Position numbers and translations under genes: made by a program. 64,000 bases of DNA from NCBI GenBank assembly GCA_012295275.1, contig CM022677.1:14112832-14176831 (forward strand), in the 5' to 3' direction. The notes under the pieces are model-generated. The model searched no databases and had not been told where the DNA came from. It saw nothing but the letters and a program-made list of their open reading frames with translations. Origin of the DNA: Chrysomallon squamiferum (Eukaryota > Mollusca > Gastropoda > Neomphalida > Peltospiridae). Of the stretch, positions 33,021-46,080 are shown one piece after another (the stretch's first letter is position 1; each line of letters begins with the position of its first letter).

Positions 33021-33480
33021 GTAATAATAACAGTAATTTCAGTACTGGATACGCACTGCAGGAAAGTAAGAATCGTAAAATGCAAAAAAGAATAATAAAC
33101 ACCAAGCCTTGAAGGACAACACAGGTACGTCTCCAACGTTAACACTAGTAATAAAGATGTATTAATAATATATTTTAATACAGGATGCGCAAAAATAAGA
33201 AATAAGAATAATAGGTGATAAAAAACAAAGAAGAACAATGAGAGGCACTCTAATAACTACGTTAGGAACTATGCCGGTACGACGGCAACGACGGCGACAT
33301 TAATAGAAATTACAATAATACAATTTAATACTCAGAAAGTATGAGTAATGACTAATAAAAAGCGCTAAACAATAATGAGAATTACAGCAACAAAGCTAGG
33401 AACAAGGACAGCAACTATGGTGATATTAATAGAAATAGTAATAATACATTTTAGTATAGGATTTGAACGCAAGAAAAGTT
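33020..33480 (+). repeat. CGACGG-rich satellite, third locus
   Basis: Same family and orientation as 19690-20480: GACGGCAACGACGGCGACAT followed by TAATAGAAATTACAATAATA. Units of about 130-150 bp. Confidence 0.75.
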
Positions 33481-35060
33481 GTTTGTAATTTTCATTACAG
33501 TTTATTTATCTTGAACCCAGTAGTCTCAGAAAATCAGTGCTGTGTTGGTTAAACAAGTGCAAACTTCAGCATAAAACCAATGTCTGAAAATATATCCTTT
33601 TTCATAGAACAAGATTATTGTAAACACTCGAGTGAAAACAACTGTGATTTCTTCAAGTGAGGATAATGTAAATTCTTTTAACCCACTTGATCGTTGTCTG
33701 TAAATCATAAAACAAAAGACCTGAATTGATATAAGGAACATATTTTTATTAGTTTGCGTACATTTCAATACAAATATTTCCTTTTTCACATTCGCAGTTT
33801 TCAAAAGGCACTTTACGTACACATTCGTATTCACAAAATAAATTTAAATAAGATACGTTTACATTTTTATACAGACAGACAGATATGGACACACAGACAC
33901 ATGCACAAACGCACCTAATCACTTGCAGAAAATAATGAAACATATTTCATGTTCTGAAGAGTTTACAAAATAGAACCGTTAATTAGAAGGTAAGTACGTG
34001 GCTACATAGTAGGAAATAAAACGTTTAAGACAAACATATTCAGATATAATTAAATATATTTTGAAACAGTTAAGTATATTTTGATATGATTAAGTATATT
34101 TTGATATGATTAAATATATGTTTATATGTTTAAATAATTTTGATATGATTAAATATAAAAATGTCCATCTGAATCAAATAACTTCTTTAAAATACCCAAC
34201 TATTTATTTTGGGAAATTTTCTTCCTATGTGATATTGTGTTTTATGATCGCTGTAAAATGACACAAGTTACATCTCTCTCTCTAGATGAAATTACATAAT
34301 TTATCTAAAATTCAGCTAGTATTTATCAGATTATGTAATTAAGAATATATCAACTGACAACTATTTTTCTTAATTAAGAATCGAGAATGAAATATTCAAT
34401 AATATAACCGATAACTAATTAATATAATGTTAAAATGCCAACATATTTTTGTAACATTGTCAAATGCGATATTCATTGTTTTTATATTGATTATGTTTTG
34501 GTTACAGAAACAATACACTAAGAATAAATCTGTTATAAAAATTCGAAGTAATATTTATAATCAGAACAGTTCTAATGAAATAAAGAATAGAACGTTTTTC
34601 AGAAAAATAAAATAAAATAAAAAATAAAACTATAAGGTGTTATTACACTATACAAAAATTGACAACTATGGTGATGTACATTGTTTTTAATGACTGTGAA
34701 GCGGTTAATTAAACAAATAAGAAATGAGTTCAAGTCTGTCAAATGTACACCTTTTAATGACTGTAATTAAAAAAAAATGTATTAGTTTATATATTTAAAT
34801 TTATCTTTTAATTTATTACGAGAAATAATTTGATTAATCTGAAATTCATCAACATTTTGAAGTTTATTAAACTATTTTTATTAGATATATATTTCTTTCA
34901 CAAACATTATTTAGACTGTCAATAGTGGTATCCTTAATTAAAAATATCGCCTTATTTTTACTTGTTTATGATTTATAGTTTTAAAAAATAAACTTGATAA
35001 CTTTGTGTACATAATGGAATATAATTTGAGTTTTCTTCTATTTTTTTTTCTTAATAATTT

Positions 35061-35096
<36 letters not shown>

Positions 35097-35489
35097 TTAA
35101 TAATAAAACTTTAAAAAAGTAAAACAAACTGAACGTACGCTCTATGTTTCCCAGTATTCAGGTCTTCTCTATAATCGATGAAATGTAAGATGTTATAAAG
35201 CAAAAGTTGAGTGGGCGCGAGATCAGGCTGATATTTTTTTTTATTAACTCAATACAAACTATGACAGGGTCATATCAACCTTTTTCATTTTCAGTCTATC
35301 TAATCTATCTGTCTGTCTGTTTATCTATCTACGGTATATATATCTATTTTCCTATTCATCCATATGAAGGTATCTTGCTCGGTCTATCTATCCGTCAAAC
35401 AAAAAGGCGTCAAATCATCTAGAATCCCTTTCGCTTCATCCAACATGTCCGTCAGTTTACAACTAAATGTAATTCATCCTGGTCTCTAT
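33481..35489. other. AT-rich non-coding region
   Basis: A short tandem of TTAAGTATATTTTGATATGA units (about 23 bp) lies at 34045-34158 and (AAT)n at 35063-35100. TCTATCTGTCTG runs occur near 35300. No exon recognised. Confidence 0.5.
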
Positions 35490-36230
35490 ATCTATGTATG
35501 TTTCTGTGTTTGATGAACATCAATCTTTCAGCAACTTATTTTCAATGATCCATTTGCCGATTTGTAAAGTATAACAAAATTAAGAAGTAATTTCAATACC
35601 CATCCCCAGCACGATTTGTAGACGTAAGAGCAACTTATTGTAGTGTGAACTGTAAGCTCTGTGATTAAAAAGAAAGAGAAAGTATGGGAAAAAATAACAA
35701 CACCGTTTATTTGAAGTTTACGTCAATGATTGGCTAATAAAAAACAACAAATAATAATAATAATAAAAAGAACCACATCGAGTATATTTTGATAAAGGTT
35801 GTTATGTTCTTTTATTTTATTTATTTATTTTGAACTCTTTTTCTTTCTTTTTTTAGGATTGTATTTTCATAAAAATGTGGGATGATTGTCGGGACTTGAC
35901 GGATTTAATTTTTTGTTTGACGTTCGAAGAATTTTCTACAGAATTGGTGTAATCGCATTATCATGCAACAAAATAGTTGCTTAAAGTATTTCATTTTGTA
36001 AAGCAGACAGGTAGTACTATTTATTATTATAGTTGTTAATGAGTTTGGATTTTTTATTTTTTATTTACGTATAATTTAAACGTCACACCACCTGATGTCA
36101 GCTATCTTATTCGGGAATAATATTTATTTATTTATTATTTATTTATTTATTATTATTATTATTTTTGACATGTGTAGCACCAAAGTAAACACCACACAAC
36201 AACTATGTGTCAACTAACAAACAATTTTTA

Positions 36231-36252
36231 TTTATTTATTTATTATTATTAC

Positions 36253-36316
<64 letters not shown>
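36231..36316 (+). repeat. (TTA)n microsatellite
   Basis: About 25 TTA units, mirrored by (AAT)n at 15459-15505. Confidence 0.95.
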
Positions 36317-36705
36317 TTTTATTATTATTATTTTTTTATATAATAAAACTATTAAAAGAAAATATACTGATTTTGTTTGGCAGGTTGTTTTTTTTTTTTA
36401 CGATTTTTTTTTTAAAGATTTATGTTAAATTGCTGACTTCCTTTATCCATTAAATTATTTTTTAACCATATTAAAAACTAAATACCTATATAGCTCTATG
36501 TTAATGTTAAAAACTAATAAAGATGAATACAAATAAAAGAAAAATATGACCAGGTTATTTCATATGTAAAATTATTTGTTATAATAATTTACAAAATGAT
36601 CAACTCATACAGTATAAACCTAAGAATGTATAAGGCATTTATTATTATTATTCATTTGCTTTTTCATATCATTACTAATATTTATTTATTTTTCATGTTC
36701 TCCAG

Positions 36706-37744
36706 GACAAATTAAAATCATCAGTGGCATGGATATTGCAGAATGTATAAGGAGAAAATATTCCAAATGAATTTAAAGAATGTTTCTATGAAAAATCAGA
36801 TGCAAGTGAAACATTTTATAAATTTCTCATCCAGCTACACAATCATTGACCAGAACCCCACTGTAGAGTGCAAGTGCTGCTGGAATACCATAATATGGTT
36901 ATATTGATGGTTTACATTCAGCATGGACAGGAACAAGAAGGAAAGAGCAGAGCACCACTGAAGTCTGCAGTTTTGTGAAAACAAGCTGATGCTGGTAAAA
37001 ACACTTCATCTGCTACACTGCAAAACAAAACCACTTGATAGATGACTGGACACGCTGTGTCTGACAGTGGGAAAGACAACAGCCAGGAAGTTGAGCTGCA
37101 CATTCGAAGGACCAAACTAGTCCTGCACCTGATTCAGAGTGGGATGAATACATCCAGGTCCCTGTCCCCTACTTCATCATCACAAAAATCCAGGTCATTT
37201 TCCAAAGAAGGGATACAAGAGACTATTGATAATGTGAACCAATAGCCTGGTGTCAATTAATGTGTCAGGCCTGTGTTAGAATGTTTTCAGAAACCTCTCA
37301 ACAGTGGAGAAGGATGAATCAGCTGTACAGAAACTGCAGACTGCACAATTCCAAGTTGTGATTTTTTTAGCTTATTTTTATTTCTTAGAGAAAGTGAAAT
37401 AAATTTTATAGAAACAACTCTTTACAGATTGTAAAATAGCATAATAATAATCATTTATTTGCTATTGTTTTGTTAATTAATTAAATTAATACCATTATCA
37501 TCATTATCATTATAATAATTATACAAAGTATACCAAAAATATCCCACACCACTTTGTGTCTGAATAATCGAGTAACTGATAACAATCAAATTTTAATAAT
37601 AACAGAAACATTATTTATTTATAACAGTTTATTATTTTTATTATTTTATTTCTATTTTTTTTTCAGAATGCACATACAGCTCTAATTGATGCGCTGATGT
37701 TGGCTAGTGAAGTTGTTTCAATAGAAAGTTCTGTCCAGCACTGA
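36706..37744 (+). pseudogene. Exon-like blocks of the unidentified gene, right arm
   Basis: After TTCATGTTCTCCAG a block with several stops (36706-37040) is followed by 37042-37245, open for 67 codons (DNSQEVELHIRRTKLVLHLI, LSPTSSSQKS, ETIDNVNQ). A short block after CTCAACAG (37305-37358) encodes EKDESAVQKLQTAQFQV. One after TTTTTTTTTCAG (37667-37744) encodes NAHTALIDALMLASEVVSIE and a stop. Compared with the left arm (13440-14890, minus) the coiled-coil part is deleted here. Order and spacing agree in both arms. The parent gene is not recognised. Confidence 0.4.
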
Positions 37745-37989
37745 GGATAAAGTTTGTACTGCTGCCACTGGAAAAGAGAAAAAAAACTGACAGTCAGTGC
37801 ACACTGACTTAAACAGTTCAGTAGAATCCCTGGTAACATTGGCATACTTCTTGTCTATCTCTTTTACCATTCGATTGCATCCACCATGGCTAGTACCAAT
37901 GTGTGCACATCTGATAACATTGAATGTCTCTTTGATGTGCCAGTAATGCTCAGGTCATGGTTGGAGGTGCAACGTCTTATCAACATCTT

Positions 37990-39050
37990 ATCAACTTCTC
38001 AACATCACCACACTGAAGAATCTCATACTTGGACAGAAGATAATAACCTTGGTGTCACTTAGCTGATGATTGTTCATGTTTGTGTTACTGGCTTCTGGCC
38101 TGAACTGTCCCAGTGTAAACAGCCTGTCCTTGATATACAGATTATCACCATTTAACACCAGCCTTTTCCCTTGCCTTTTTGCTGTAATGTGGATATAGTA
38201 ATTTTCTGCTGTCATTAATTTCTTTCAGGAATTTTTCATTAACCCTGTATGGCTTGTTTATCAGTGTTTTGGGTGCAGCTCTTCTCACTATTTCTCTGTC
38301 TTTATATAAAATGAATTTAGCAACGATAGGCCTTATATATCCATTGAACTTCTTCCCCAGCCGATTCACTCTGTGAAAGTCAATATTATTTTCTACTTTC
38401 ATTTCATTTTTCATAAACATTTTCAACTCCTTGTCTGTGTCTTTCTCTGGTATCCCACTAAAGATTAAATTGTCACACATGAAGTGAGTTTATAGGTCAT
38501 TGTGTTTTTCTCTTGAGATTTTAATTCACATATTTGTTGTGTCATACTTTTATTATTGTCTCTCATTTCATGAGTAGAACTGTTCATATCTAAGACAACA
38601 GATTTCAAATCTACAAGATTTTTTTATTCCTTTCAAACTGTCAGTGAATGTATCATACCCTTTTCATATCTTGTACTTTTTTCTTAATATCAATCATTTT
38701 ACCACTGATATCTTGTTATTTCCATACTATTCAGTTGTTTTTCAATCATGTTCAATTTTTCCAGTTTATCACACATTATATCTAACTTTCTAATCAAAGT
38801 AGCTAATTTTATACTGACATATTGACTGTGCACAACTAGTGAAATTAAACCGGACTACTGACTGTGGATCATTAGGTTTGTCCATATTGTCCATACTGTG
38901 ACTGCTGAGACTGTTGAACTGGTGTTGACTGATAAAATGGTGCAGAGCAGCTTGGCTAATGCTTATCCTTATTTTCTGTTCACTTTCTCCATTCTTACTC
39001 TTATTTCTTCTCTTTGTTCCTTTTTTGCTTTCATGTTGCATGCTCACGTA
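37990..39050 (-). pseudogene. LINE ORF1 protein remnant, copy A
   Basis: In minus-strand order: a basic N-terminal segment (39047-38790, with KKGTKRRNKSKNGESEQK); a degraded stretch with coiled-coil-like wording; an RRM/C-terminal segment at 38480-38145 (NLIFSGIPEKDTDKELKMFM, HRVNRLGKK, IVAKFILYKDREIVRRAAPK, RKLLYPHYSKKAREKAG); and in another frame 38215-37991 (AKRQGKRLVLNGDNLYIKDR). The SGIPE, RLGK, KDRE.VR and LYP..SKKAR motifs are those of L1-type ORF1 RNA-binding proteins. A frameshift near 38150-38210 breaks it, and no ORF2 follows. Confidence 0.6.
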
Positions 39051-39399
39051 TATTCAGCAATAATTTACATTGATAAAACAGATAAAATACCTTTAATACT
39101 AGTAAAGATTATATATTTTCACAGAGACATGACTTTTATTTCCACATGGAAGTAATGGTTACTCGTGTTGAAAACATTAAATTATCACACAAGAAAGATC
39201 AATTCACTATTCAGTTTCAGCCTCTGAGGTATTTTGATAATTTAATTACCAAGAGACGACAATTTTTATTTTTTTATTTTATTTTTTATTATTTTATTCT
39301 TACATGTTTTTGTCCTTTTTTAATGAAAGCTAATTTTCATTTTGTGTGAAATAATTTTTATTTTATTCTGTGAAATTAGTTTTAATATGAAATTAGTGA

Positions 39400-41519
39400 A
39401 ATAAGACTGTTGCTGAACCGGGATTTGGATTGAGTGCCAGATAAAAAAGATAGGTCATTTGGTTTTGTGTTCTGTATTTATATTGTGTTAATTAAATCAA
39501 CCAAAATTATAATTCATTTATAACAGCTTTGGATATATATATACTGAAGTCATATTTGGATATTATTCTTACTTCAAAATGTTTTCTTTTAACAGCCTTG
39601 AGTAACTAACAGTATTACAATATTACACTCAGAAATTTGACAAAGTAAGAAATAATTACAGCAAGTCACTTTCATGGATAATTTCTGATTCTTGTTATTA
39701 ATTTCTAATTTGACCACATATGCAATCGTAAAAGTTACTCATACAAACATTATAAATCCTTACTAATGTTGTATTAAGCTAAAACATAATGATAATGTAA
39801 TCTAAGCAGTTATAATACTGTAATTTTATTTTTAACTTCTTAAAATTATTTCAGTCAGAAAGGATTTTTTTAAATTCTGTTTACAACAGAACCAAAAAGA
39901 AACATTATATACAAATTTCCATTATTACAGTAAAAAAATGTTTAATTCACTTTATATAAGCAACATTCAGTAACTTAATCAATTTTGTATTACATGGTCC
40001 ATGAATTCAATTTTTTTTTTTTTTTTTTTTTTTACCCATTTATGTTAATTTTTACTTTTGCACTTTAAAAAATGTCACATTTACTTACAGCATACATATA
40101 TATTTTGTTTTCTAATATTCAAGATTGTTCAGTTAATTTCAACATTATTTATTTATTTATTATGATGATGTTGACTTTATTTATGAATAATGGGTGTGAT
40201 GATGATAAAAACAATAGAAAAGCCATTTTGGTATTTTAATTTTTAAATCACTGTTACCCCAGTGCAGTAGGTCTCCCAGCCCTGTATCAAGTACAAGGTA
40301 CACACCTAGAATTTTATGTGTGTTGCTCCTAGAGTGACAAGAATGTCATGAAGATTAGTTTTATGTTTGTTTGTGAGATTAATCTTCTCAAAATAATACT
40401 CAAGCAAATAATATTGTTTTGAGTTATTAAGTGATCTGCACTTTAATAGTTAAAGTATAATATTTTATTTTGTATTTTGTATTTATTACTGTTTGCATGT
40501 AACATATAAAAGAGCATTTTGAGAGATAATTTAATGTTTTCACTAGGATTTATTTATGTTTCAGTATTTTAAAGTTCAACTTTGTTTTATTCAGAGCCTG
40601 AAAGATGATCAAGAAATACTTTATTGTTATTTCATTTATGTTAATGATGTATTTTAGTAATGGATCTAGATGAGTGATTTTAGGAAATCTGTAGAACTGT
40701 TTGTTTAGGAAATTCCAAGCTTCTGTCAACAGTTTTTCTTATTGTATGGATTGCAGCACTTTACTTTTTTATTTTCACTCATGTGTTTCCATCTTATCTG
40801 GACTATAAATAATAATGGATAGCTAGAAAATATCAACCATTTTCTTTTTCTTTAAAACAAAAAACAAAAGCCTTGAGAAGGATTGTAAAAGGATATAGTA
40901 TATAATATACATTATGTTTTCATTGATCAGTAGCATATGTTGTTTTGTCTTCCCACATTTTATTTCTTCATTAACTTTACATTGTTCTCAAAATGGTTTT
41001 ACTTATTAATTATATCAGGGTTTATTAATCAGTTTTAGAAATAACAATATAGCTATTTAAATGTACTAATTCATTTTGTATTCTTGCTTAAGTCAAATGT
41101 GTTCAACTGCATTTATCTTTTTTCTTCTGAGAAATTATAAGAAAATTGTCAGGATTTTTTCAGATTAAATTAACAATTAATTACATTTAAATATTTACAC
41201 TGTTTGTCTTATTTGATGATTTTATTTTTTATACTGATAATTTTATATAAATGTTTCATAAAGCATGCCCATTTGCTTGATATTTTAAATGATGTTAAGT
41301 TTAGATAGTCCAGAATCAATGTAATAATGGTTTATGCAAAACAAACCTTGTAATAATTTACATGCCAGCCTTATAGAGCAGTGAACAGAACAGTTGTATA
41401 AATTGTATGGAAAAAATACTTCTTGATAAGACAGTGAAATGCAGTTAGAGCTCACAACAAATGCTTCTTTCACTTTATTTTATGTTTTGTTTATTAATGA
41501 ATATTATATTTTGTTGTAG
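39400..41519. other. AT-rich non-coding part of copy A
   Basis: No coding exon recognised. Poly-T at 40009-40033. The stretch is repeated closely in copy B at about 53080-55157. Confidence 0.5.
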
Positions 41520-41738
41520 GATCCTAGACAACAGATTCAAGCTGCCTTAGCCAGCACTTCAGTTGAAAATGTTGTAAGACCCATTTTCAGAAAAGATTCA
41601 CCAGAAAGCTATTACATCGCAGTCTTTCAAGAGAAAATCTGTCTGAAATGTAATTTGAATTTTGAAAATTCAGTGATCTCCAAGAGACTGCATTGTCAGT
41701 GTGATCAGAACATCCAGTGTATACATTGGACTTCATAG
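41520..41738 (+). pseudogene. Terminal-exon block, right arm copy A
   Basis: After ATTTTGTTGTAG, 72 codons are open to TAG at 41736-41738. The first 25 or so match the left-arm terminal exon (DPRQQIQAALASTSVENVVR). A deletion of about 35 nt then shifts the frame so the tail becomes a Cys-containing sequence (CLKCNLNF...) unlike the left copy. The original frame's tail is lost. Confidence 0.4.
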
Positions 41739-41912
41739 CAGCTTGCACTGTTTTTATTATTGATGTGTGCTTGGTTATTCTAATTTTGATTGCTGAAAGA
41801 GGAATGGAGATTCATCATTGCTATGGAATGCCATTTTTCTTTATAAGCTAAAATTAATGTGAAAGTTTTTGCATACAGGTATTAATTTTTATAATCATCT
41901 TATTTTTATATT

Positions 41913-42260
41913 ATTTAAATCAGGGGAAAATCAGGGTTTAGCAGGGGGTAATCAGTTTTTAAATATATTTAAAATTTTGTAGTTAGAAGTAATTAGAATT
42001 TTTTATAAAAAAAAATACACAAAAAACATTTCTTCTATCTTTTTTTAAAATATTATTTAAATCAGAGGAAAACCAAAGGTTTTCTGGGGTAATCAATGTA
42101 AATATAATTGAAGATTATGTAATTAGGGGAAATCTGAATTTTTTATGAAAAAATAAAGAAAAGGATTTTGTTTTCTTTTTATTATTTAAATCCGGAGCAA
42201 TCAAGGGTTTCCTGGGGGTAATCATTGTCTAAATATTTTTAAAATTATGTAATTATGGAT
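41913..42260 (+). repeat. Three tandem units of about 130 bp
   Basis: Each unit begins TTATTTAAATC(A/C)G(G/A)G and contains GGGTAATCA. The array recurs in copy B at about 55550-55905. Confidence 0.75.
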
Positions 42261-43190
42261 CTTCAAGTTGAAATTACTTAAAAACCTGAACAGATAGTCA
42301 AAGTTAAATATTCAGTTATTTCTGTTTAGATATTTCTGCCAGTTCTTATAATTTGCCTTTCCCATTTTAGAAAGAATAATAGAATTATTTCTGTAAGGAA
42401 TGTTTAAAAATAGGAAATAATAATTTTAAAATGATAGAAAAAAAATAAAATTAAAAAATAAGAGAAAAAATGTACATAAATGAAATTTTTCTGAGCATTT
42501 TATAATTTGCTGTTTACATTTTCAAAATACTCAAAAAATTAGTTCAAAAATGTGCAAATGGAAATGTCTTCTAATTATTTTATAATCTGTATTTTATCTT
42601 TAATTCAATTAACAAACTAGAAAAAAAAAAAAAAAAAAATAAAGAAATAAAGAAAAGAAAAGAAAATAACATTAATCTTTTTAAAAAATGAAGTACAGTT
42701 TGGTATTTAATATATTTCCAAGCTGCATGGAAATTAAAGCTGATTTGTTTGAACAAAAATTCAAATTACAGATTCAAATTTTCATTTTTTATTCTAAGAT
42801 ATATTATAAGATTATGCAAATTCAGTACTTTAAATATATTTAGTAATGTTTGGAGTTTTTGCCTAACAATAAAAATATAGCCAGGTTATGTTACAATATT
42901 TAAAAAAAAAGAAAATAGTATTTGTTCTTAACTGTTTTAAATCCTGACATTTGCAAATTCAAACTCATTGCATCTTATCTAAAAACAATAATGAAAATGG
43001 AAAATATTTCTGAAATTGTTTCAATTTCTTAACATTAAAAATGTTAAGGCACATTCAAATAATTTAAAACAAAAATAAATAAATAAAGAATAGTCTTTGC
43101 GTGTTCTTATTTTTATTATGTATATATTGATCAAAGTCTTGTGTATTTATTGTCAACTAGCAAAAGATAATCTGACATAATCATTATTTA
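42261..43190. other. AT-rich non-coding sequence
   Basis: Poly-A near 42619-42640. Pairs in reverse with the left arm near 8650-10560. No gene. Confidence 0.5.
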
Positions 43191-43193
43191 TAT

Positions 43194-43196
<3 letters not shown>

Positions 43197-43258
<62 letters not shown>
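43197..43258 (+). repeat. (CT)n microsatellite
   Basis: About 31 CT units, the counterpart of (GA)n at 8484 and 9699 and of (CT)n at 56831. Confidence 0.95.
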
Positions 43259-43260
<2 letters not shown>

Positions 43261-43815
43261 CACTCAGTCTTTTTTGTATATTTACAAACACGTTAAAGTT
43301 ATTTCCCTTAGCATTGTTAAGCTAAATTTGATTTGCTGCATTTAGACGAATTTAGCTAATTCTTTAAAATGATTTAGAGCAAAATATTTGAATAGTACCA
43401 TATATTTACTCCAACAGTGTATAAAGAGCCAATTTCCATTATTTGTTTGTTTATTTGAGTTATTATTATTACTTAATTATTTATTGTAAAATTCCATATT
43501 TGCAAAAAACTTTCGTTTTTTGATTTGTCCCTTGAATAAAAACAATGAATTTTTCATATACATTTTGAGCAGTCAAGATCACTCTGCATGATGTTACTAA
43601 TCAAACTGAAGTTTGTTAAATAAGAAATATAATTACAATAACATTTTAAGACAAAACTAAACACCACTTTTTTAACAATGAATTCTAATAATGAATTATA
43701 GTGACATATGCCTTTAAGATTTTGTATTATGAACCCATTTTTGCTTTTGATACTGTCATAGGCTGTCATAATGACGCCATAATGAAGCAAATTAATTTTT
43801 AATTCTTTAAATTTT

Positions 43816-43818
43816 ATA

Positions 43819-43872
<54 letters not shown>
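43816..43872 (+). repeat. (TTA)n microsatellite
   Basis: About 18 TTA units. The isoleucine-run frames on the other strand are artefacts. Confidence 0.95.
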
Positions 43873-43899
43873 GACATACATAATTTCATTTTCATTTCT

Positions 43900-46080
43900 T
43901 TAAAATAAAAATTACTGCAAATCTATTTTTAAAAAGACTTAATCTGATTAATTTCGGCTATCTACAAATATCTTTTAATGTTAATAACAACAATTCAAAA
44001 TCAAGACAATAATATAAGAATAAATCATTAAAATAATCCAATTAATATTTCTTTTTTTTATCTCTATTTTTGTATCATTTTTCTTCGTTTTTTTGAAAAG
44101 ACAACAACAATCAAAACACTTGGAACTTGTATTTATTTATACATAAACAAGGACACTGTCCTTGCCATACAGAAGTTATTTGACACCAAACACATTAACT
44201 CTTTCTCACAGATAACATGTATGTACCAACTCATCCTTTCACATTCACACCTGTCTTTCTCTATGTCTGCATCGATTTCTCCTACATACCCATACCTCAG
44301 ATAATACATACAAAAATTCGAATTTCCTCCATTACACATATACACACATACATTCACACACAACTATATATATACCTATTTTCTAACAGCCCAATACATA
44401 TACCCACATCTGTCCGTGTGTTTCTCTATCAATCCGTGAATTCTACACAGTTTTAACAATTGTTCTGTCGCCGCCTGTTTCTCTGTATGAACAGTCCAAA
44501 CTGTTATTATTATCTTTATATTTGTGCATCTCGATTATGTCATCAGTGTTGCAGTCTACCATGTAAAACAAGTTTCCGAGGCGAAGACACTGTTAAATAA
44601 AAAATACAGGAAAAGGTGAAGAATTTGAAATAAATATAAAATATCATATTATTTTTCCTGATTCTACATTTTGCTTTATAAACTGCACTGCTGGATAAGC
44701 TTAATGTTTCTTTTTTTAATTGTTTACTATTGATAATATCTTTTCAAAACTATTCTTATATAATTTTATAAAACTATACTTATATTTATTTATTTATTTA
44801 TATATATTTTGTTGTTGTTGAGAAATAAAGAGGGCCTTACAAATAAACCATATTATTAAATATGGTAACCAATATTATACAAGTTAATCTTTAATTTCTG
44901 TGTATAATATCATATTTAATTTGGTAGTTTTCTGAAAATAATCTGAGACAGCTCGACAGAATTTACGTTTTTATTTAGTACCAGCTGTGCAGTTTATACG
45001 ACTAAACTGAGACTGAGCGGAAATTACGTTCCATCTTAGTAAAAAAAACACTGCTTACATCGATATTTTATTACGTTCACCTCTGATTTGCATCATAACA
45101 AATATATATATATATATATATGTTGACATCATTTATTATCAACGTATCAACAAAAATGAATGGATTCTTATAAAGTAAAATCTCAGTTTTCAGCACCACA
45201 CAGAGCTTTTTAGTGAAATCTGTTCTGCTGTTAATTAAATATCACTTTAATCTGGATCTGACCTGTTAATTTTATAGTGGTTTATACAGCGCTCGACTTG
45301 TAAATTCAGAAATAAATAACTTAATGATTAGATATACAGGGGAAGCCACTCTATATTTTTCTTAAACTGAGTTACAGTTTCTTCTCTACAAAAAAAAAGA
45401 AAAGAAAAAAATTAAAAATTAATCCTGAAGACGTGAGAAGTTACACTTTACTTGAATCACAGAATTTGATTTTGCAAAGCAAACGACATTAATATTAAAA
45501 TTCACAGAGATAAGCGAAGTAATTCACGTTTTATACATAACACCAGAGACGTTTATATCATAAATTGATACTGAATGACAATAACGTGACGTTTTACTGT
45601 TTTACCTCTGTTTTGCTTCATAAACAATACTGATAATTTCACTTACAGTTACATTTTATTCTACTAGGAGATGTATACTGTATTAATATTATAATTTGTA
45701 AAAAAAACAACAACATGCCTATCCATACGTCTTCTACAAAACTTTAAGAATATTTTGTAAAGAACACAATAGTATAACTTTAAAACCTACTTTAATGGAA
45801 TCTCAGCAATTTATATTCGAGAATTAATGACATAAATATCATATTTAGTTTCTAGGAGCGTAGTTTTCTGAAGATAATTTGAGAACGTTCGACAGAATTT
45901 ACGTTTTATTTTACTACCAGCAGTTTACACGAATAAATTGAGACAATGAGAGAAAATTACCTTAACCTTATAATAACTGTACTGCTGTTTAACACTGATA
46001 TTTTTACACGTCATTATCAAAACAAATTTAAAATATCAAGAATGTTGTTTGCCTGGAAAATTAATAGTTCATTATATTAG
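43900..46080. other. Non-coding end of the right arm
   Basis: Mirrors 5815-7860 in reverse. Contains (TA)n at 45100-45122. No credible gene. The part from about 44720 is absent from copy B. Confidence 0.5.

Larger units (their letters stand above)
35490..45930 (-). repeat. Large inverted repeat, right arm
   Basis: Pairs with 5815-17290. The segment about 37852-41430, with the LINE ORF1 remnant, is not clearly matched in the left arm, where about 11420-13440 holds other sequence. The two arms flank about 18 kb that includes the secreted TSP1 gene. Confidence 0.8.

Noticed and set aside
33749-33943. Cys/Val-rich minus frame
   Set aside because: A short low-complexity frame with no homologue I recognise; likely chance.
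34427-34615. Open frame with a hydrophobic stretch (IFIVFILIMFWLQ), a basic tail and a following AATAAA, resembling a membrane-anchor last exon for the TSP1 gene
   Set aside because: An in-frame stop lies at 34412-34414 and there is no AG acceptor between it and the ATG, so it cannot be spliced in that frame. The composition is what AT-rich DNA gives by chance.
44133-44456. Tyr/Thr/Val-rich frames on both strands, also at 7312-7584 and 57779-58202
   Set aside because: They come from CA/TA/TGTA-rich sequence repeated in the arms, with no conserved frame among copies.
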